Shown here in pieces: positions 36,250 through 45,885 of a stretch of DNA of 64,000 bases. Numbering within the stretch: position 1 is the stretch's first letter; every line of letters begins with the position of its first letter. A program made the translations under genes and the position numbers. The notes beneath the pieces are model-generated. The model worked only from the letters and a program-made list of their open reading frames with translations, searched no databases and was not told where the DNA came from. The DNA comes from Prevotellaceae bacterium (GTDB taxonomy: Bacteria > Bacteroidota > Bacteroidia > Bacteroidales > Bacteroidaceae). The stretch lies in assembly GCA_019420585.1 (NCBI GenBank), contig JAHZGX010000011.1, positions 62,001 to 126,000 of the forward strand, given 5' to 3'.

Positions 36250-36326
36250 CAAGTCATTTAGGGGTGCTAACCAAGTCACTTAGGGGTGGCAACCAAGTCA
36301 CTTAGGGGTGCTAATCAAGTCACTTG
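36250..36326 (+). repeat. Second array of the CAAGT(C)ACTT(G) element, 22-bp period
   Basis: Starts are at 36250, 36272, 36294 and 36316, exactly 22 bp apart. The first is CAAGTCATTTA, the middle two CAAGTCACTTA and the last the full palindrome CAAGTCACTTG. The intervening sequence is close to AGGGGTGCTAAC, unlike the spacers of the 11.1-kb array. It lies 173 bp after copy A. Confidence 0.9.
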
Positions 36327-36714
36327 CGGGAGGAGGCAAAGCCAGTGCGGGAGGTGACAGATGACGGATAAAAACGCTGCTTTTGCAAACTTTTATTTAG
36401 ATACACGGGGCTATGGCGTGCACTCTGTTGAGCATCGCACCGCACTCCCTTTTTCAACGCTGCGTGTTATCTTAATCACAAGGAGTATTCTTGTCAATGG
36501 GCGAAGGAATGTTTGGCTATCTCTGATGAGGCACTTTGCTAAAAATAATGCTCTTTTCTGTTCTTTTTCTCTTATTTCCTTTGTTCGTATAAAAAATAAT
36601 GGTAACTTTGGCATAGGCTGACAACATGCTTTTAACCTAATGGCCTGCGGTGGCTCGCCTGTAATAGAGGTTTACCGAACACAATAAAATAAAAACAAAC
36701 AAAAGAGAAAGGTT
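36327..36714 (+). other. Intergenic region upstream of the debranching-enzyme gene
   Basis: The region holds the promoter at 36580-36610 and about 100 nt of leader. An 86-codon open frame (36361-36621) has no recognisable features and overlaps the promoter, so I treat it as chance. I see nothing else. Confidence 0.5.
36580..36610 (+). promoter_or_regulatory. Promoter of the glycogen/alpha-glucan cluster
   Basis: TTTG (36580-36583), 19 bp, TAACTTTG (36603-36610) is a perfect consensus match. The likely transcript covers the debranching enzyme, glycosyltransferase and GH57 genes, ending at 41612-41655. Confidence 0.8.
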
Positions 36715-38661
36715 ATGAGTTATTTGCGATTCGATAAGACACTGATGACCAATCTGGAGGAATCGCTTCCAAAGGAAATCCTCAGATCAAACCGCTCCGG
36801 GGCATATTCATGTTCCACGCTGGTTGACTGCAATACGCGTAAATACCACGGTTTGCTGGTTGTTCCCGTACCAGAACTTGACGATGAGAACCACGTGCTG
36901 CTGTCGTCACTTGACGCTACGGTAATCCAGCACGGAGCCGAGTTCAACCTTGGCCTGCACAAGTATGGTGGTGAGAATTTCAGTCCCCGAGGGCATAAGT
37001 ACATACGTGACTTTGACTCATTGCAGGTACCCACCACGGTGTACAGAGTGGGCGACGTGGTATTGCGCAGGGAGATGATGTTTCAGCATTTTGAGAACAG
37101 AATACTCATCCGCTACACTCTTGTGGATGCCCATTGCCCCACGACCATGAGGCTGCAGCCATTCTTGGCCTTCCGTAGCGTGAGGGAGTACACTTATGAG
37201 AATGATTGTGTAAACCGCGACTTCCAGGAGGTGTGCAATGGTATCAAGACCAGCATGTATCCCGGTTATCCGGAATTATACATGCAACTCAACAAGGAGA
37301 ATGAATTTGTCTACAGGCCAGACTGGTACCGGGGAGTGGAATACCCGAAGGAGCAGGAGCGCGGCTACGCCGGCAACGAGGATTTGTATGTGCCCGGATA
37401 CTTCGTATTCACGATAGAGAAAGGAGAGAGCGTGGTTTTCTCTGCTGGACTGAACGAAGTAGACACCTCTACACTGGCAGACCTGGCGGAGTATGAAAAG
37501 AATGTACGCACGCCGAGGGACAATTTCTATAACACTTTGGTTAATAGCGCACACCAGTTCTTCGTTCATCGTGAGCATGAGGATTACGTACTTGCGGGCT
37601 ATCCGTGGTTCAAGTGCCGTGCACGGGACATGTTTATTTCACTACCTGGGCTGACTCTGACCAATCAGGAAATAACGAAGTACGATGATGTGATGGAGAC
37701 TGCCGAGAAGGCCATCCGCCACTTCATGGCCGGAGAACCGCTTGGAGTGAGCGTCACGGAGATGGAACATCCCGATGTGCTGCTTTGGGCAATATGGTGT
37801 TTGCAGCAGTATGCGAATGAACTGGGTACAGATTTGTGTTTGGAGAAGTATGGTCAACTGATACATGACATCATGCAGTGGCTCGTGGACGGCAAGCATC
37901 CCAACCTGGAGATACGTCCCAACGGACTGGTTTACAGCGAAGGCCGCGAGAAGGCAGTGACGTGGATGAATAGTACCGGGCAGGGAGGCAAGCCTATAGT
38001 GCCGCGCACGGGCTACATAGTGGAGTTCAATGCCCTGTGGTACAACGCGCTGATGTTTACGGCCAAATTGTTTGCCAACACCGATGACATGACTTTCGTC
38101 CAGAACCTGGAAATGAGTGCCCGCGTGTGTGCTGACCACTTCGCACCCATGTTCTACAACGAGTTTGGCTACCTGTGCGACTATTGCGTGGACGGCTATC
38201 GCAACTATGACGTGCGCCCGAACATGATATTCGCCGTGGCACTGGACTATTCTCCACTGGATAAGAGGCAGTGCAAGACAGTACTTGATTATTGTACCAA
38301 GGAACTCTCCACCCCCAAGGGACTCCGTTCACTCTCGCCCAAGAGCCATGGATACAATCCCATGTACGTGGGGCCGCAGGCTCAGCGTGACTACGCTTAC
38401 CATCAGGGCACGGCATGGCCCTGGTTGGCCGGCTTTTACATGGAGGCGTGCCTGCGGGTGTACCGCATGAGCAGGCTCAGTTATGTCGACCGCCTGCTGG
38501 TTGGCTATGAGGAGGAACTTTTCTATCATTGTATCGGCACTATTCCTGAACTGTTTGACGGTAACCCACCCTTCCACGGTAGGGGAGCCATCAGTTTTGC
38601 CATGAACGTGTCTGGAATAATGCGGGTGGTGAAGCTGCTTGACAAATACAATAACCTTTAA
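36715..38661 (+). CDS. Glycogen debranching enzyme (amylo-alpha-1,6-glucosidase, GH133-like)
   Basis: The 648-residue protein has the N-terminal GDE domain (TRKYHGLLVVPVP and the SRSVREYTYEND-type strand region) and the catalytic alpha-barrel with AGYPWFKCRARDMFISLPGL, TWMNSTGQGGKPIVPRTGYIVEFNALWYNAL, cut here at GKPIVPRTGYIVEFNALW, and GTAWPWLAGFYMEA. It hydrolyses alpha-1,6 branch points of glycogen, as in archaeal and Bacteroidetes GDEs that lack the 4-alpha-glucanotransferase half. The gene leads the cluster with a GT and GH57, the usual Bacteroidetes arrangement. Confidence 0.92.
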   Translation: MSYLRFDKTLMTNLEESLPKEILRSNRSGAYSCSTLVDCNTRKYHGLLVVPVPELDDENHVLLSSLDATVIQHGAEFNLGLHKYGGENFSPRGHKYIRDFDSLQVPTTVYRVGDVVLRREMMFQHFENRILIRYTLVDAHCPTTMRLQPFLAFRSVREYTYENDCVNRDFQEVCNGIKTSMYPGYPELYMQLNKENEFVYRPDWYRGVEYPKEQERGYAGNEDLYVPGYFVFTIEKGESVVFSAGLNEVDTSTLADLAEYEKNVRTPRDNFYNTLVNSAHQFFVHREHEDYVLAGYPWFKCRARDMFISLPGLTLTNQEITKYDDVMETAEKAIRHFMAGEPLGVSVTEMEHPDVLLWAIWCLQQYANELGTDLCLEKYGQLIHDIMQWLVDGKHPNLEIRPNGLVYSEGREKAVTWMNSTGQGGKPIVPRTGYIVEFNALWYNALMFTAKLFANTDDMTFVQNLEMSARVCADHFAPMFYNEFGYLCDYCVDGYRNYDVRPNMIFAVALDYSPLDKRQCKTVLDYCTKELSTPKGLRSLSPKSHGYNPMYVGPQAQRDYAYHQGTAWPWLAGFYMEACLRVYRMSRLSYVDRLLVGYEEELFYHCIGTIPELFDGNPPFHGRGAISFAMNVSGIMRVVKLLDKYNNL

Positions 38662-38684
38662 TACCCAGGGGAGGAATAAGAAAT

Positions 38685-39992
38685 ATGAAAGTATTGATGT
38701 TCGGATGGGAGTTTCCTCCGAAAATATACGGCGGACTGGCAGTGGCCTCCTATGGAATCACCAAGGGATTGTCCGTGCAGGGTGACGTGCAGACAACTTT
38801 CTGCATGCCCAAGCCAACGGGTGAGGAGGAGCGCTTCCTCAAGATTGTAAATATGAGCCAGGTGCCTGTGGCATGGCGTGACGCACCCTATGACGAGGTG
38901 CAGAGGCGCATGACAAGTCACTCGGCCGAGGATTATTACCGCTTCCGTGATCACATCTATGCTGATTTCAATTATTTGGGAGGGCTTGATGACCTAGGCT
39001 GCATGAATTTTGCGGGCGGGTATCCGTCTAATCTTCATGAGGAAATCAACAACTTCTCCATCATTGCCGGGGTGCTGGCACGCAGTGAGGAGTTTGATGT
39101 CATACATGCCCATGACTGGCTTACGTACCCTGCGGGAGTACACGCCAAGATGACCAGTGGAAAGCCTTTGTGCATCCATGTGCACGCCACCGACTTTGAC
39201 CGGTCGAGGGGAAAGGTGAACCCCACAGTGTACAGTATAGAGAAGAACGGCATGGACTATGCCGACTGCATCATGTGTGTGAGCGAACTCACGCGTCAGA
39301 CGGTGATAAACCAGTATCATCAGGATTCCCGCAAGTGCGTGGCCATGCACAATGCTGTGTATCCGCTCTCAGATGACATACGTTCCATAGAGCCCCGCAA
39401 GAACGAGGGGGAGAAGGTGGTGACCTATCTGGGACGAATTACCATGCAGAAGGGTCCCGAATACTTTATTGAGGCAGCCAAGCGAGTGCTTGACCGCACG
39501 CATAACATCAGGTTCTGCTTTGCAGGAAGCGGTGACATGATGAATGCTATGATAGACTTGGCTGCCACGTATGGCATTGCTGACAGGTGTCATTTCCCTG
39601 GGTTCCAGAGAGGCCGCCAGGTGTATGAGTGCTATAAGAACTCTGATGTGTTCGTGATGCCCAGTGTGAGCGAGCCGTTTGGCATAGCACCCTTGGAGGC
39701 CATGCAGTGCGGATGTCCCTGTGTGATAAGCAAGCAGAGTGGTTGCGGCGAGATTCTGAACAGCGTGATAAAGGTGGATTACTGGGATGTCTCTGCCATG
39801 GCCGATGCCATCTACAGTATCTGTACAAACGATGCCCTGCATAATTATCTGGCAGAGGAGGGCATTCGGGAAGTGGACAGAATCACTTGGGAAAAGGTGG
39901 GGTTGCGCATACGCCAGTGCTATGACCAACTGACGGGACGAGGATGGTTTGACAACACCGACTACTTGCAGGCTGTCAAGGATATAAAATAG
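38685..39992 (+). CDS. GT4/GT5-like glycosyltransferase of the glycogen cluster
   Basis: The 435-residue protein opens MKVLMFGWEFPPKIYGGLAV, a glycogen/starch-synthase-like start, and has HAHDWLTYPAGVHAK (donor side), VVTYLGRITMQKGPEYFIEA and the E-x7-E motif SEPFGIAPLEAMQCGCPCVIS. It probably elongates an alpha-glucan from a nucleotide sugar. Whether it is the main glycogen synthase or a primer-making enzyme is not decided. It starts 23 bp after the debranching enzyme gene. Confidence 0.88.
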   Translation: MKVLMFGWEFPPKIYGGLAVASYGITKGLSVQGDVQTTFCMPKPTGEEERFLKIVNMSQVPVAWRDAPYDEVQRRMTSHSAEDYYRFRDHIYADFNYLGGLDDLGCMNFAGGYPSNLHEEINNFSIIAGVLARSEEFDVIHAHDWLTYPAGVHAKMTSGKPLCIHVHATDFDRSRGKVNPTVYSIEKNGMDYADCIMCVSELTRQTVINQYHQDSRKCVAMHNAVYPLSDDIRSIEPRKNEGEKVVTYLGRITMQKGPEYFIEAAKRVLDRTHNIRFCFAGSGDMMNAMIDLAATYGIADRCHFPGFQRGRQVYECYKNSDVFVMPSVSEPFGIAPLEAMQCGCPCVISKQSGCGEILNSVIKVDYWDVSAMADAIYSICTNDALHNYLAEEGIREVDRITWEKVGLRIRQCYDQLTGRGWFDNTDYLQAVKDIK

Positions 39993-40033
39993 AGTGAAAA
40001 AAGTAAGGACAAGAATCAAAGATACATAATGTT

Positions 40034-41536
40034 ATGAAGACAATTTGTTTCTATTTTGAGATACATCAGCCCAATCATCTGAAGCGTTACCGCTTCTTTG
40101 ACATCGGTACCGACCACTATTACTATGATGACTTCGAGAATGAGCGTCAGACGGTGGAGGCGGCTCAGAACAGTTATCTGCCTGCCTTGCGCACCATGCT
40201 TGACATGATACATGTTTATGGGAAGGAGTTTCGTGTGGCGTTCAGTATTAGCGGTGTGTTCTTGGAGCAACTGGAGCAGAGTGCCCCTGAGGTAATAGAC
40301 TTGCTGCAGCAACTGGCTGAGACCGGATGCGTGGAGTTCCTGGCCGAACCGTACAGCCATGGTCTCTCGTCGCTGGTGAACACAGAGTGCTTCATCAGTG
40401 AGACTAAACGGCAGATGAGGAAAATGAAGGAACTCTTCGGCCATACCCCCAAGGTGCTGCGTAACAGTTCGCTTATCTATGACGATGAGATTGGTGCCAT
40501 AGCCGCAGGAATGGGCTTCAAAGGTATGATGGTGGAGGGAGCCAAGCACATACTAGGCTGGAAGAGTCCCCATTATGTGTATTCCTGTGCTCAGGACTCC
40601 CGTCTGTCACTGCTGATGCGCGACTATAAATTGAGCGATGACATAAGCCTGCGCTTCAGTGACACTACATGGCCGGAATTCCCACTGATGGCCGATACTT
40701 TCATGGGATGGATAAACAACCTGCCTGAAGGCGAGGATGTGGTCAACATCATGATGGAACTCAGTGCTCTGGGAATCTATCAGCCTCTCAGCAGCAATAT
40801 TTTGGAGTTCTTTAAGGCACTGCCGGCTGTGGCTGCAGGAATGGGCATCAAGTTTGCAACGCCATCGGAGGTGGTGAGCAAAAACAAGCCTGTAGGACCC
40901 CTGGAGGTTGCTTATCCCGTGAGTTGGAACGATGAGGAACGCGACACCAGCAGTATGTTGGGCAACGGGATGCAGCGTGAGGCATTTGCCAAACTGTATG
41001 ACGAGAAGATTGTGGGGCGTGTGCTTGCTTGCCGCAACCGACGTATACAGCAGGACTGGGACCGCTTGCAGGCTACGGAGAATTTCCGTTTCATGACCAC
41101 GAAGAACAATGGCATTGGCGTGTATCGCGGCATCTATGACAGCGAGTACGATGCTTTCACCAACTATATGAACATCCTGGGTGACTTCCTCAAGCGCGTG
41201 CGTGACCTTTACTCCGATGATGTAGAGAATGATGAACTGAACAGCCTCTACACTCAGATTGCCAATATGGCAGAGGAACTGAGCGTGAAGGATAATGAGA
41301 TAAGCCGCTTACGTGCACGTTTGGAGAAGTATGAGGCCAAGGTGGATGCACAGGTGGAGACCGATGCGAAGGCTGACGGCAAAGAAAAGGTAGAGGCTAC
41401 AGTTTCCGCAAAGCCTGCTCCAAAGAGAGTTGCCAAGAAGTCTTCCACTGCCACGGCAACGAAATCCACTGCTGCTTCAGGAAAGAAGAAGGTAGCCATC
41501 AAGACCTCCAAGTCTGCTTCCAAGCCTGCAGAATGA
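40034..41536 (+). CDS. GH57 alpha-amylase/branching-type glycoside hydrolase with coiled coil and Lys/Ala-rich tail
   Basis: The 500-residue protein has a GH57 core (residues about 1-400) with YFEIHQPNHLKRY, FLAEPYSHGLSSL, and EFPLMADTFMGWINN, the expected positions of catalytic and substrate residues. GH57 enzymes are alpha-amylases, 4-alpha-glucanotransferases or branching enzymes. Residues about 400-445 form a coiled coil, and the last 55 are rich in Lys, Ala, Ser and Thr (VAKKSSTATATKSTAAS), like a histone H1 tail. Such a tail is unusual for a glycoside hydrolase. It is the third gene of the cluster. Confidence 0.88.
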   Translation: MKTICFYFEIHQPNHLKRYRFFDIGTDHYYYDDFENERQTVEAAQNSYLPALRTMLDMIHVYGKEFRVAFSISGVFLEQLEQSAPEVIDLLQQLAETGCVEFLAEPYSHGLSSLVNTECFISETKRQMRKMKELFGHTPKVLRNSSLIYDDEIGAIAAGMGFKGMMVEGAKHILGWKSPHYVYSCAQDSRLSLLMRDYKLSDDISLRFSDTTWPEFPLMADTFMGWINNLPEGEDVVNIMMELSALGIYQPLSSNILEFFKALPAVAAGMGIKFATPSEVVSKNKPVGPLEVAYPVSWNDEERDTSSMLGNGMQREAFAKLYDEKIVGRVLACRNRRIQQDWDRLQATENFRFMTTKNNGIGVYRGIYDSEYDAFTNYMNILGDFLKRVRDLYSDDVENDELNSLYTQIANMAEELSVKDNEISRLRARLEKYEAKVDAQVETDAKADGKEKVEATVSAKPAPKRVAKKSSTATATKSTAASGKKKVAIKTSKSASKPAE

Positions 41537-41611
41537 ATGCGTCACCATGCAGTATTACACATATATAGTAAGGTATTTGGACTTCTCCAATAAGAATTAT
41601 TCATAAACGGA

Positions 41612-41655
41612 GAACTCCGCAAGAGTGCTGTTATGCTCTTGCGGAGTTCTTTTGT
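41612..41655 (+). terminator. Terminator after the GH57 gene
   Basis: GAACTCCGCAAGAG (41612-41625) pairs perfectly with CTCTTGCGGAGTTC (41636-41649), then TTTTGTTTG. A strong intrinsic terminator for the alpha-glucan operon. Confidence 0.9.
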
Positions 41656-41783
41656 TTGCTCGTCGGTTGTATGCTGTTCACCATGTGGATTGCATTTCGG
41701 TAGCATGCATTGTATTGCTTATTTCAAGTGTCTTGATTGTTTGGCATTCTGCAAGCACCCTGCAAGTTGGGTGGCAATTATCA

Positions 41784-43712
41784 TCATAGGGACTCGCATT
41801 CCTTGAGCCACAGGTTTGAGGATGCATCGCTTGGCATTCGCCAGTCGCCTCTTGGGCTCAGAGAGCAACTGCCCACCTTGGGGCCATCTGGGAGGCAACT
41901 GCGTTTGAACTGCTGGGTGAAGAATCTGCGGCAAAATGTTGTGAGCCATTTCTTTATGACCTCATTGGTATATGTCTTCCCGAAAGCGTGCTTGGCCAAG
42001 AAGAAAATCTTGCTTGGACGGAAGCCGAAGCGCAGCATGTAATAGAGGAAGAAGTCATGAAGTTCATAGGGGCCTACCAAATCTTCGGTCTTCTGAGTGA
42101 TGTTTCCTTCCTCATCTGCGGGTATGAGTTCGGGGCTGATGGGCGTATCAACGATGTCATTTAGCGTGTTGCGTGTATCTTCATCGGGCATTCCCTTTGC
42201 CACCCAACTCACCAAGTGACGCACGAGAGTCTTGGGTACGGAAGCGTTCACGCCGTACATGCTCATGTGGTCACCGTTGTATGTGGCCCATCCTAAAGCC
42301 AGTTCACTCAGGTCACCTGTGCCGATGACAAGGCCGTTCATTTGGTTTGCGGCATCCATCAGAATCTGCGTGCGCTCACGTGCTTGTCCGTTTTCGTAAG
42401 TCACGTCATGCTGGCTCATGTCATGCCCCAGGTCATTGAAGTGCTGTATGCAGGAGGCTTTGATGGAAATCTCACGTATGGTAACTCCCAGTTGTTTCAT
42501 GAGGTTCATGGCGTTTGTATAAGTACGGTCTGTGGTGCCGAAACCGGGCATGGTGATTCCCACAATGCCCTTCCTGTCCATTCCCAGTTGATCGAATGTG
42601 CGCACGCAAACCAGCAGAGCCAGTGTGCTGTCCAGTCCACCGCTTATGCCTATCACGGCCGTTTTAGTCCCGGTGTGCGTTATGCGTTTGGCCAAACCTT
42701 CTGTCTGTATGCTGAAAATTTCGTTGCAGCGCTCTTCCAAGTCTTTTCCTTCAGGCACGAAAGGACGTGAAGCAACAGAGCGGGTCAGAGTGATATCGTG
42801 CGTGGTGACCATTTCTGTGTCCATGCAGAGCACGTCCTCGTTCCTGTATTGCGTGGCGCATGATGCGAAAGTCGTGTTTACACGTCTTTCTGTACGCAGC
42901 CGTTCTACGTCAATCTCGCCTTCAAGAAGTTGAGGAATCAGTGCATGACGTTTTGCTTCAGCGAGCAGCGTACCGTTCTCATAGACAAACCCTTTGCCTG
43001 AGAACACCACATCTTGAGTGCTTTCACCAAAGCCGCAGCCGCTGAACACATAGCCGCAGATGAGTCGTGCACTCTGCTGCGCAATGAGGCTTTTCAGGTA
43101 GGAATGCTTTCCTATGCCTTCATTGTCGGCACTCATATTGAATATGATGTCGGCTCCATGCAGGGCAAGTAAGGAACTGGGGGGCACTGGTGCCCACACA
43201 TCCTCGCAAATCTCAACGCCGAAGGTGCAGGTGGGAGTGTGAAAGAGTTGCCGTTGTGCCAGTGTAACTTGCTGGCCGCAGACGAGGATGTTGCCAGTAG
43301 GAATATCCTTCAGACTGGTAAACCAGCGCTTTTCATAGAACTCCTTGTAATTGGGCAGATAAGTCTTTGGCACGATTCCCAGTATCTTGCCATGCTGGAT
43401 GACTGCGGCACAGTTGAGCAGACAATTGCCGTAAGCGACGGGCAGCCCCACAATGCTGATGATGTCCAGCCCTCTGCTGAAGTTCATGAGATGAATAAGA
43501 GCCATCTCCGCTTCATCAATGAGCAACTGTTGCTGGAACAGATCCTGACAGGTGTAGGCAGTGATAGAAAGTTCCGGGAAACAGATGATTTCAACCCCGT
43601 GGCCTTCTGCCTGCACCACCATGGCTTCAATCTGCTCTATGTTAAACTGGCAATCGGCCACCCTCACAGAGGGGATGGCCGATGCTATCTTTACAAATCC
43701 GTAATTCATCAA
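41784..43712 (-). CDS. nadE: Glutamine-dependent NAD+ synthetase
   Basis: NadE converts deamido-NAD to NAD. The 642-residue protein joins an N-terminal nitrilase-type glutaminase (Glu in FPELSITAY, Lys in PKTYLPNYKEFYE, Cys in GVEICEDVW) to the C-terminal synthetase with the PP-loop SGGLDSTLALL and the later GTGDLSELALGWATYNGDH. Length fits the long bacterial form. It ends 15 bp before the htpG end, so the order of reading is htpG then nadE, possibly in one unit. Confidence 0.95.
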   Translation of the reverse strand: MMNYGFVKIASAIPSVRVADCQFNIEQIEAMVVQAEGHGVEIICFPELSITAYTCQDLFQQQLLIDEAEMALIHLMNFSRGLDIISIVGLPVAYGNCLLNCAAVIQHGKILGIVPKTYLPNYKEFYEKRWFTSLKDIPTGNILVCGQQVTLAQRQLFHTPTCTFGVEICEDVWAPVPPSSLLALHGADIIFNMSADNEGIGKHSYLKSLIAQQSARLICGYVFSGCGFGESTQDVVFSGKGFVYENGTLLAEAKRHALIPQLLEGEIDVERLRTERRVNTTFASCATQYRNEDVLCMDTEMVTTHDITLTRSVASRPFVPEGKDLEERCNEIFSIQTEGLAKRITHTGTKTAVIGISGGLDSTLALLVCVRTFDQLGMDRKGIVGITMPGFGTTDRTYTNAMNLMKQLGVTIREISIKASCIQHFNDLGHDMSQHDVTYENGQARERTQILMDAANQMNGLVIGTGDLSELALGWATYNGDHMSMYGVNASVPKTLVRHLVSWVAKGMPDEDTRNTLNDIVDTPISPELIPADEEGNITQKTEDLVGPYELHDFFLYYMLRFGFRPSKIFFLAKHAFGKTYTNEVIKKWLTTFCRRFFTQQFKRSCLPDGPKVGSCSLSPRGDWRMPSDASSNLWLKECESL

Positions 43713-43727
43713 AAGGTGGTTTTGTCG

Positions 43728-45779
43728 TTACTTTATCATGCTGACACTGCGCTTGATAAAGCGAGTGAGTGCCTCGCCACGCAACATGCCGTTTTGCAGG
43801 AGTGCAAGGTCAATCAGTTGGTGTATGCGTTCATTTCCATCGGCATACGTTTTCAGAATGTCGTTCTTCTTTTTGTTCTCCGTTTGGATGTCCTCTCCGC
43901 ATTTCTTCAGTTCGTCCTTCTCCTCCTGGGTGATTTCTTCCGGCTTCTTCTTGTCTTGCTCCTGGCGAAGTACGGCTTGGCGGGCACTCAGCCCCCTGAT
44001 TTCTGCCTCTACGGGTGAGATGTTCTCCTTGGTGGATGCCTCGCTATCCTCCAGCACTTGCTTGATGAGAGGCGCATCTGTGTTGAGCACCAACGTGTAC
44101 ATGTCGGGCATGTCGCCATAGAAACTCATGCCTGGCTGCAGGCGTGCCATTTCCTTCATTCTGCGCATGTATTCACTCTGCGTTATCATGACCGGCAATT
44201 GGTCTTCGCCAAGCGGTTGAGCCTCTACGTGATAGTCTACCTTATCGGTGCGTGGCATCTGGCTGTTGAATAGGGTGGAGAGTTTCTCTGCTCGTTCAGC
44301 CTCCAGAACCTCGCGTTTGGTTTCCTCTTTCTGTATCAGGCGGTCTATTACATCAGCGTCCACTCTTGTAAACATGGTCTTCTCCAGTTTGCGCTCCAGC
44401 ATTGCCATGAGCGGAGTGTCCAGTTGGCCGTCCATCATGAGCACGTTGTACTCCTTGTTCTTGGCTGCCTCTATGTATGTATACTGGGCATCCTTGTCAT
44501 TGGCATACAGGTAGACAACCTGCCCGTCCTTGTTTGTCTGGTTGTCTTTGACCAGGGTGGCATACTCCTCCAGCGTGTAGTATTTGCCTTCGGTGTCTTT
44601 GAGCAGGAAATATTGTTTGGCCTTGTCATAGTAGTCATCCTGGCTCAACAGGCCGTAGTGGATGAATATCTTGATGTCGTCCCACTTCTTCTCAAACTCC
44701 TCACGCTCGTTCTTGAATATGGAGGCCAGTTTATCACTGACCTTCTTGGTGATGTATCCGCTTATCTTCTTAACGTTGGCATCGCTTTGCAAGTAGCTTC
44801 TGCTCACGTTCAAAGGGATGTCAGGGCTGTCTATCACACCATGGAGCAAGGTCAAAAACTCTGGAACGATTCCTTCCACAGCATCAGTGACGAACACTTG
44901 GTTGCAGTATAACTGAATTTTGTTGCGCTGCATATCCAGGTTGTTCTTTATCTTGGGGAAGTAGAGTATACCGGTCAGGTTGAATGGGTAGTCCACATTC
45001 AGATGAATCCAGAACAGAGGTTCATCGGCCATGGGGAACAAGTGGCGGTAAAACTCTTTATAGTCCTCATCCTTCAGGTCGGCAGGCTTCTTTACCCACA
45101 GAGGCTCCACACTGTTGATGATGAGGTCTTCTTCCGTGTCCACTTGTTTGCCGTCCTTCCACTCAGTCTTCTTGCCAAAGGCAATGGGTATAGACAAGAA
45201 GTGGCAGTATTTACGCAGCAAATCTTCCATCTTTGATTTCTCCAGGAACTCCTGGCAATCGTCATCGATATGCATTACGATGTCTGTGCCACGGTCTGCC
45301 TTCTCTGTTTCCTCCAGGGTGTATGATGGACTTCCATCGCACGTCCACTTCATTGCGGGCGCGTCTTTGTAACTCTTGGTGATGATGTCTACTTGCTTGC
45401 TTACCATGAAAGCACTGTAGAATCCCAGTCCGAAATGACCTATGATTGCATTGGCATCGTCCTTGTACTTCTCCAGGAAGTCGTTTGCGCCGGAGAATGC
45501 AATCTGGTTGATGTACTTATCTATCTCTTCTGCAGTCATGCCTATACCGCGGTCACTGACGGTGATGGTCTTGGCTTCTTTGTCTATGCTTATGCTGACC
45601 TTCAGTTCACCCATCTCGCCTTGGAAATCCCCCTTGCCGGAGAGAGTCTTCAGTTTCTGTGTGGCATCCACGGCGTTGCTCACAATTTCGCGGATGAAGA
45701 TTTCGTGGTCGCTGTACAGGAACTTTTTGATTACGGGGAATATGTTCTCTGTTGTAACCCCAATATTTCCTTGTTTCAT
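43728..45779 (-). CDS. htpG: Molecular chaperone HtpG (Hsp90)
   Basis: The 683-residue protein has the GHKL ATP-binding N-domain (EIVSNAVDATQKL, SDRGIGMTAEEI, IGHFGLGFYSAFMV), the middle domain (FPMADEPLFWIHLNVDYPF, cut here at FWIHLNVDYPFN) and the C-terminal dimerisation domain. It assists folding of client proteins in the cytoplasm. It starts with the standard MKQGNIGVTTENIFP. I find no good TAnnTTTG box in the 106 bp upstream. Confidence 0.96.
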   Translation of the reverse strand: MKQGNIGVTTENIFPVIKKFLYSDHEIFIREIVSNAVDATQKLKTLSGKGDFQGEMGELKVSISIDKEAKTITVSDRGIGMTAEEIDKYINQIAFSGANDFLEKYKDDANAIIGHFGLGFYSAFMVSKQVDIITKSYKDAPAMKWTCDGSPSYTLEETEKADRGTDIVMHIDDDCQEFLEKSKMEDLLRKYCHFLSIPIAFGKKTEWKDGKQVDTEEDLIINSVEPLWVKKPADLKDEDYKEFYRHLFPMADEPLFWIHLNVDYPFNLTGILYFPKIKNNLDMQRNKIQLYCNQVFVTDAVEGIVPEFLTLLHGVIDSPDIPLNVSRSYLQSDANVKKISGYITKKVSDKLASIFKNEREEFEKKWDDIKIFIHYGLLSQDDYYDKAKQYFLLKDTEGKYYTLEEYATLVKDNQTNKDGQVVYLYANDKDAQYTYIEAAKNKEYNVLMMDGQLDTPLMAMLERKLEKTMFTRVDADVIDRLIQKEETKREVLEAERAEKLSTLFNSQMPRTDKVDYHVEAQPLGEDQLPVMITQSEYMRRMKEMARLQPGMSFYGDMPDMYTLVLNTDAPLIKQVLEDSEASTKENISPVEAEIRGLSARQAVLRQEQDKKKPEEITQEEKDELKKCGEDIQTENKKKNDILKTYADGNERIHQLIDLALLQNGMLRGEALTRFIKRSVSMIK

Positions 45780-45885
45780 AGTAACATTATGTTTGTTGCG
45801 TATAGGGAATCAAGAGTGTTTGTTTACGGAGAAACGGCACCTCAATCCAACTATACTGGTTTTTATTGTTTTCCTTATTGCATGT

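Noticed and set aside
36250..36326. CRISPR-like or integron-like repeat
   Set aside because: Period is 22 bp with spacer nearly constant, far shorter than CRISPR, and no integrase is present.
36361..36621. 86-codon frame before the debranching-enzyme gene
   Set aside because: It covers the promoter at 36580-36610 and has no recognisable features.
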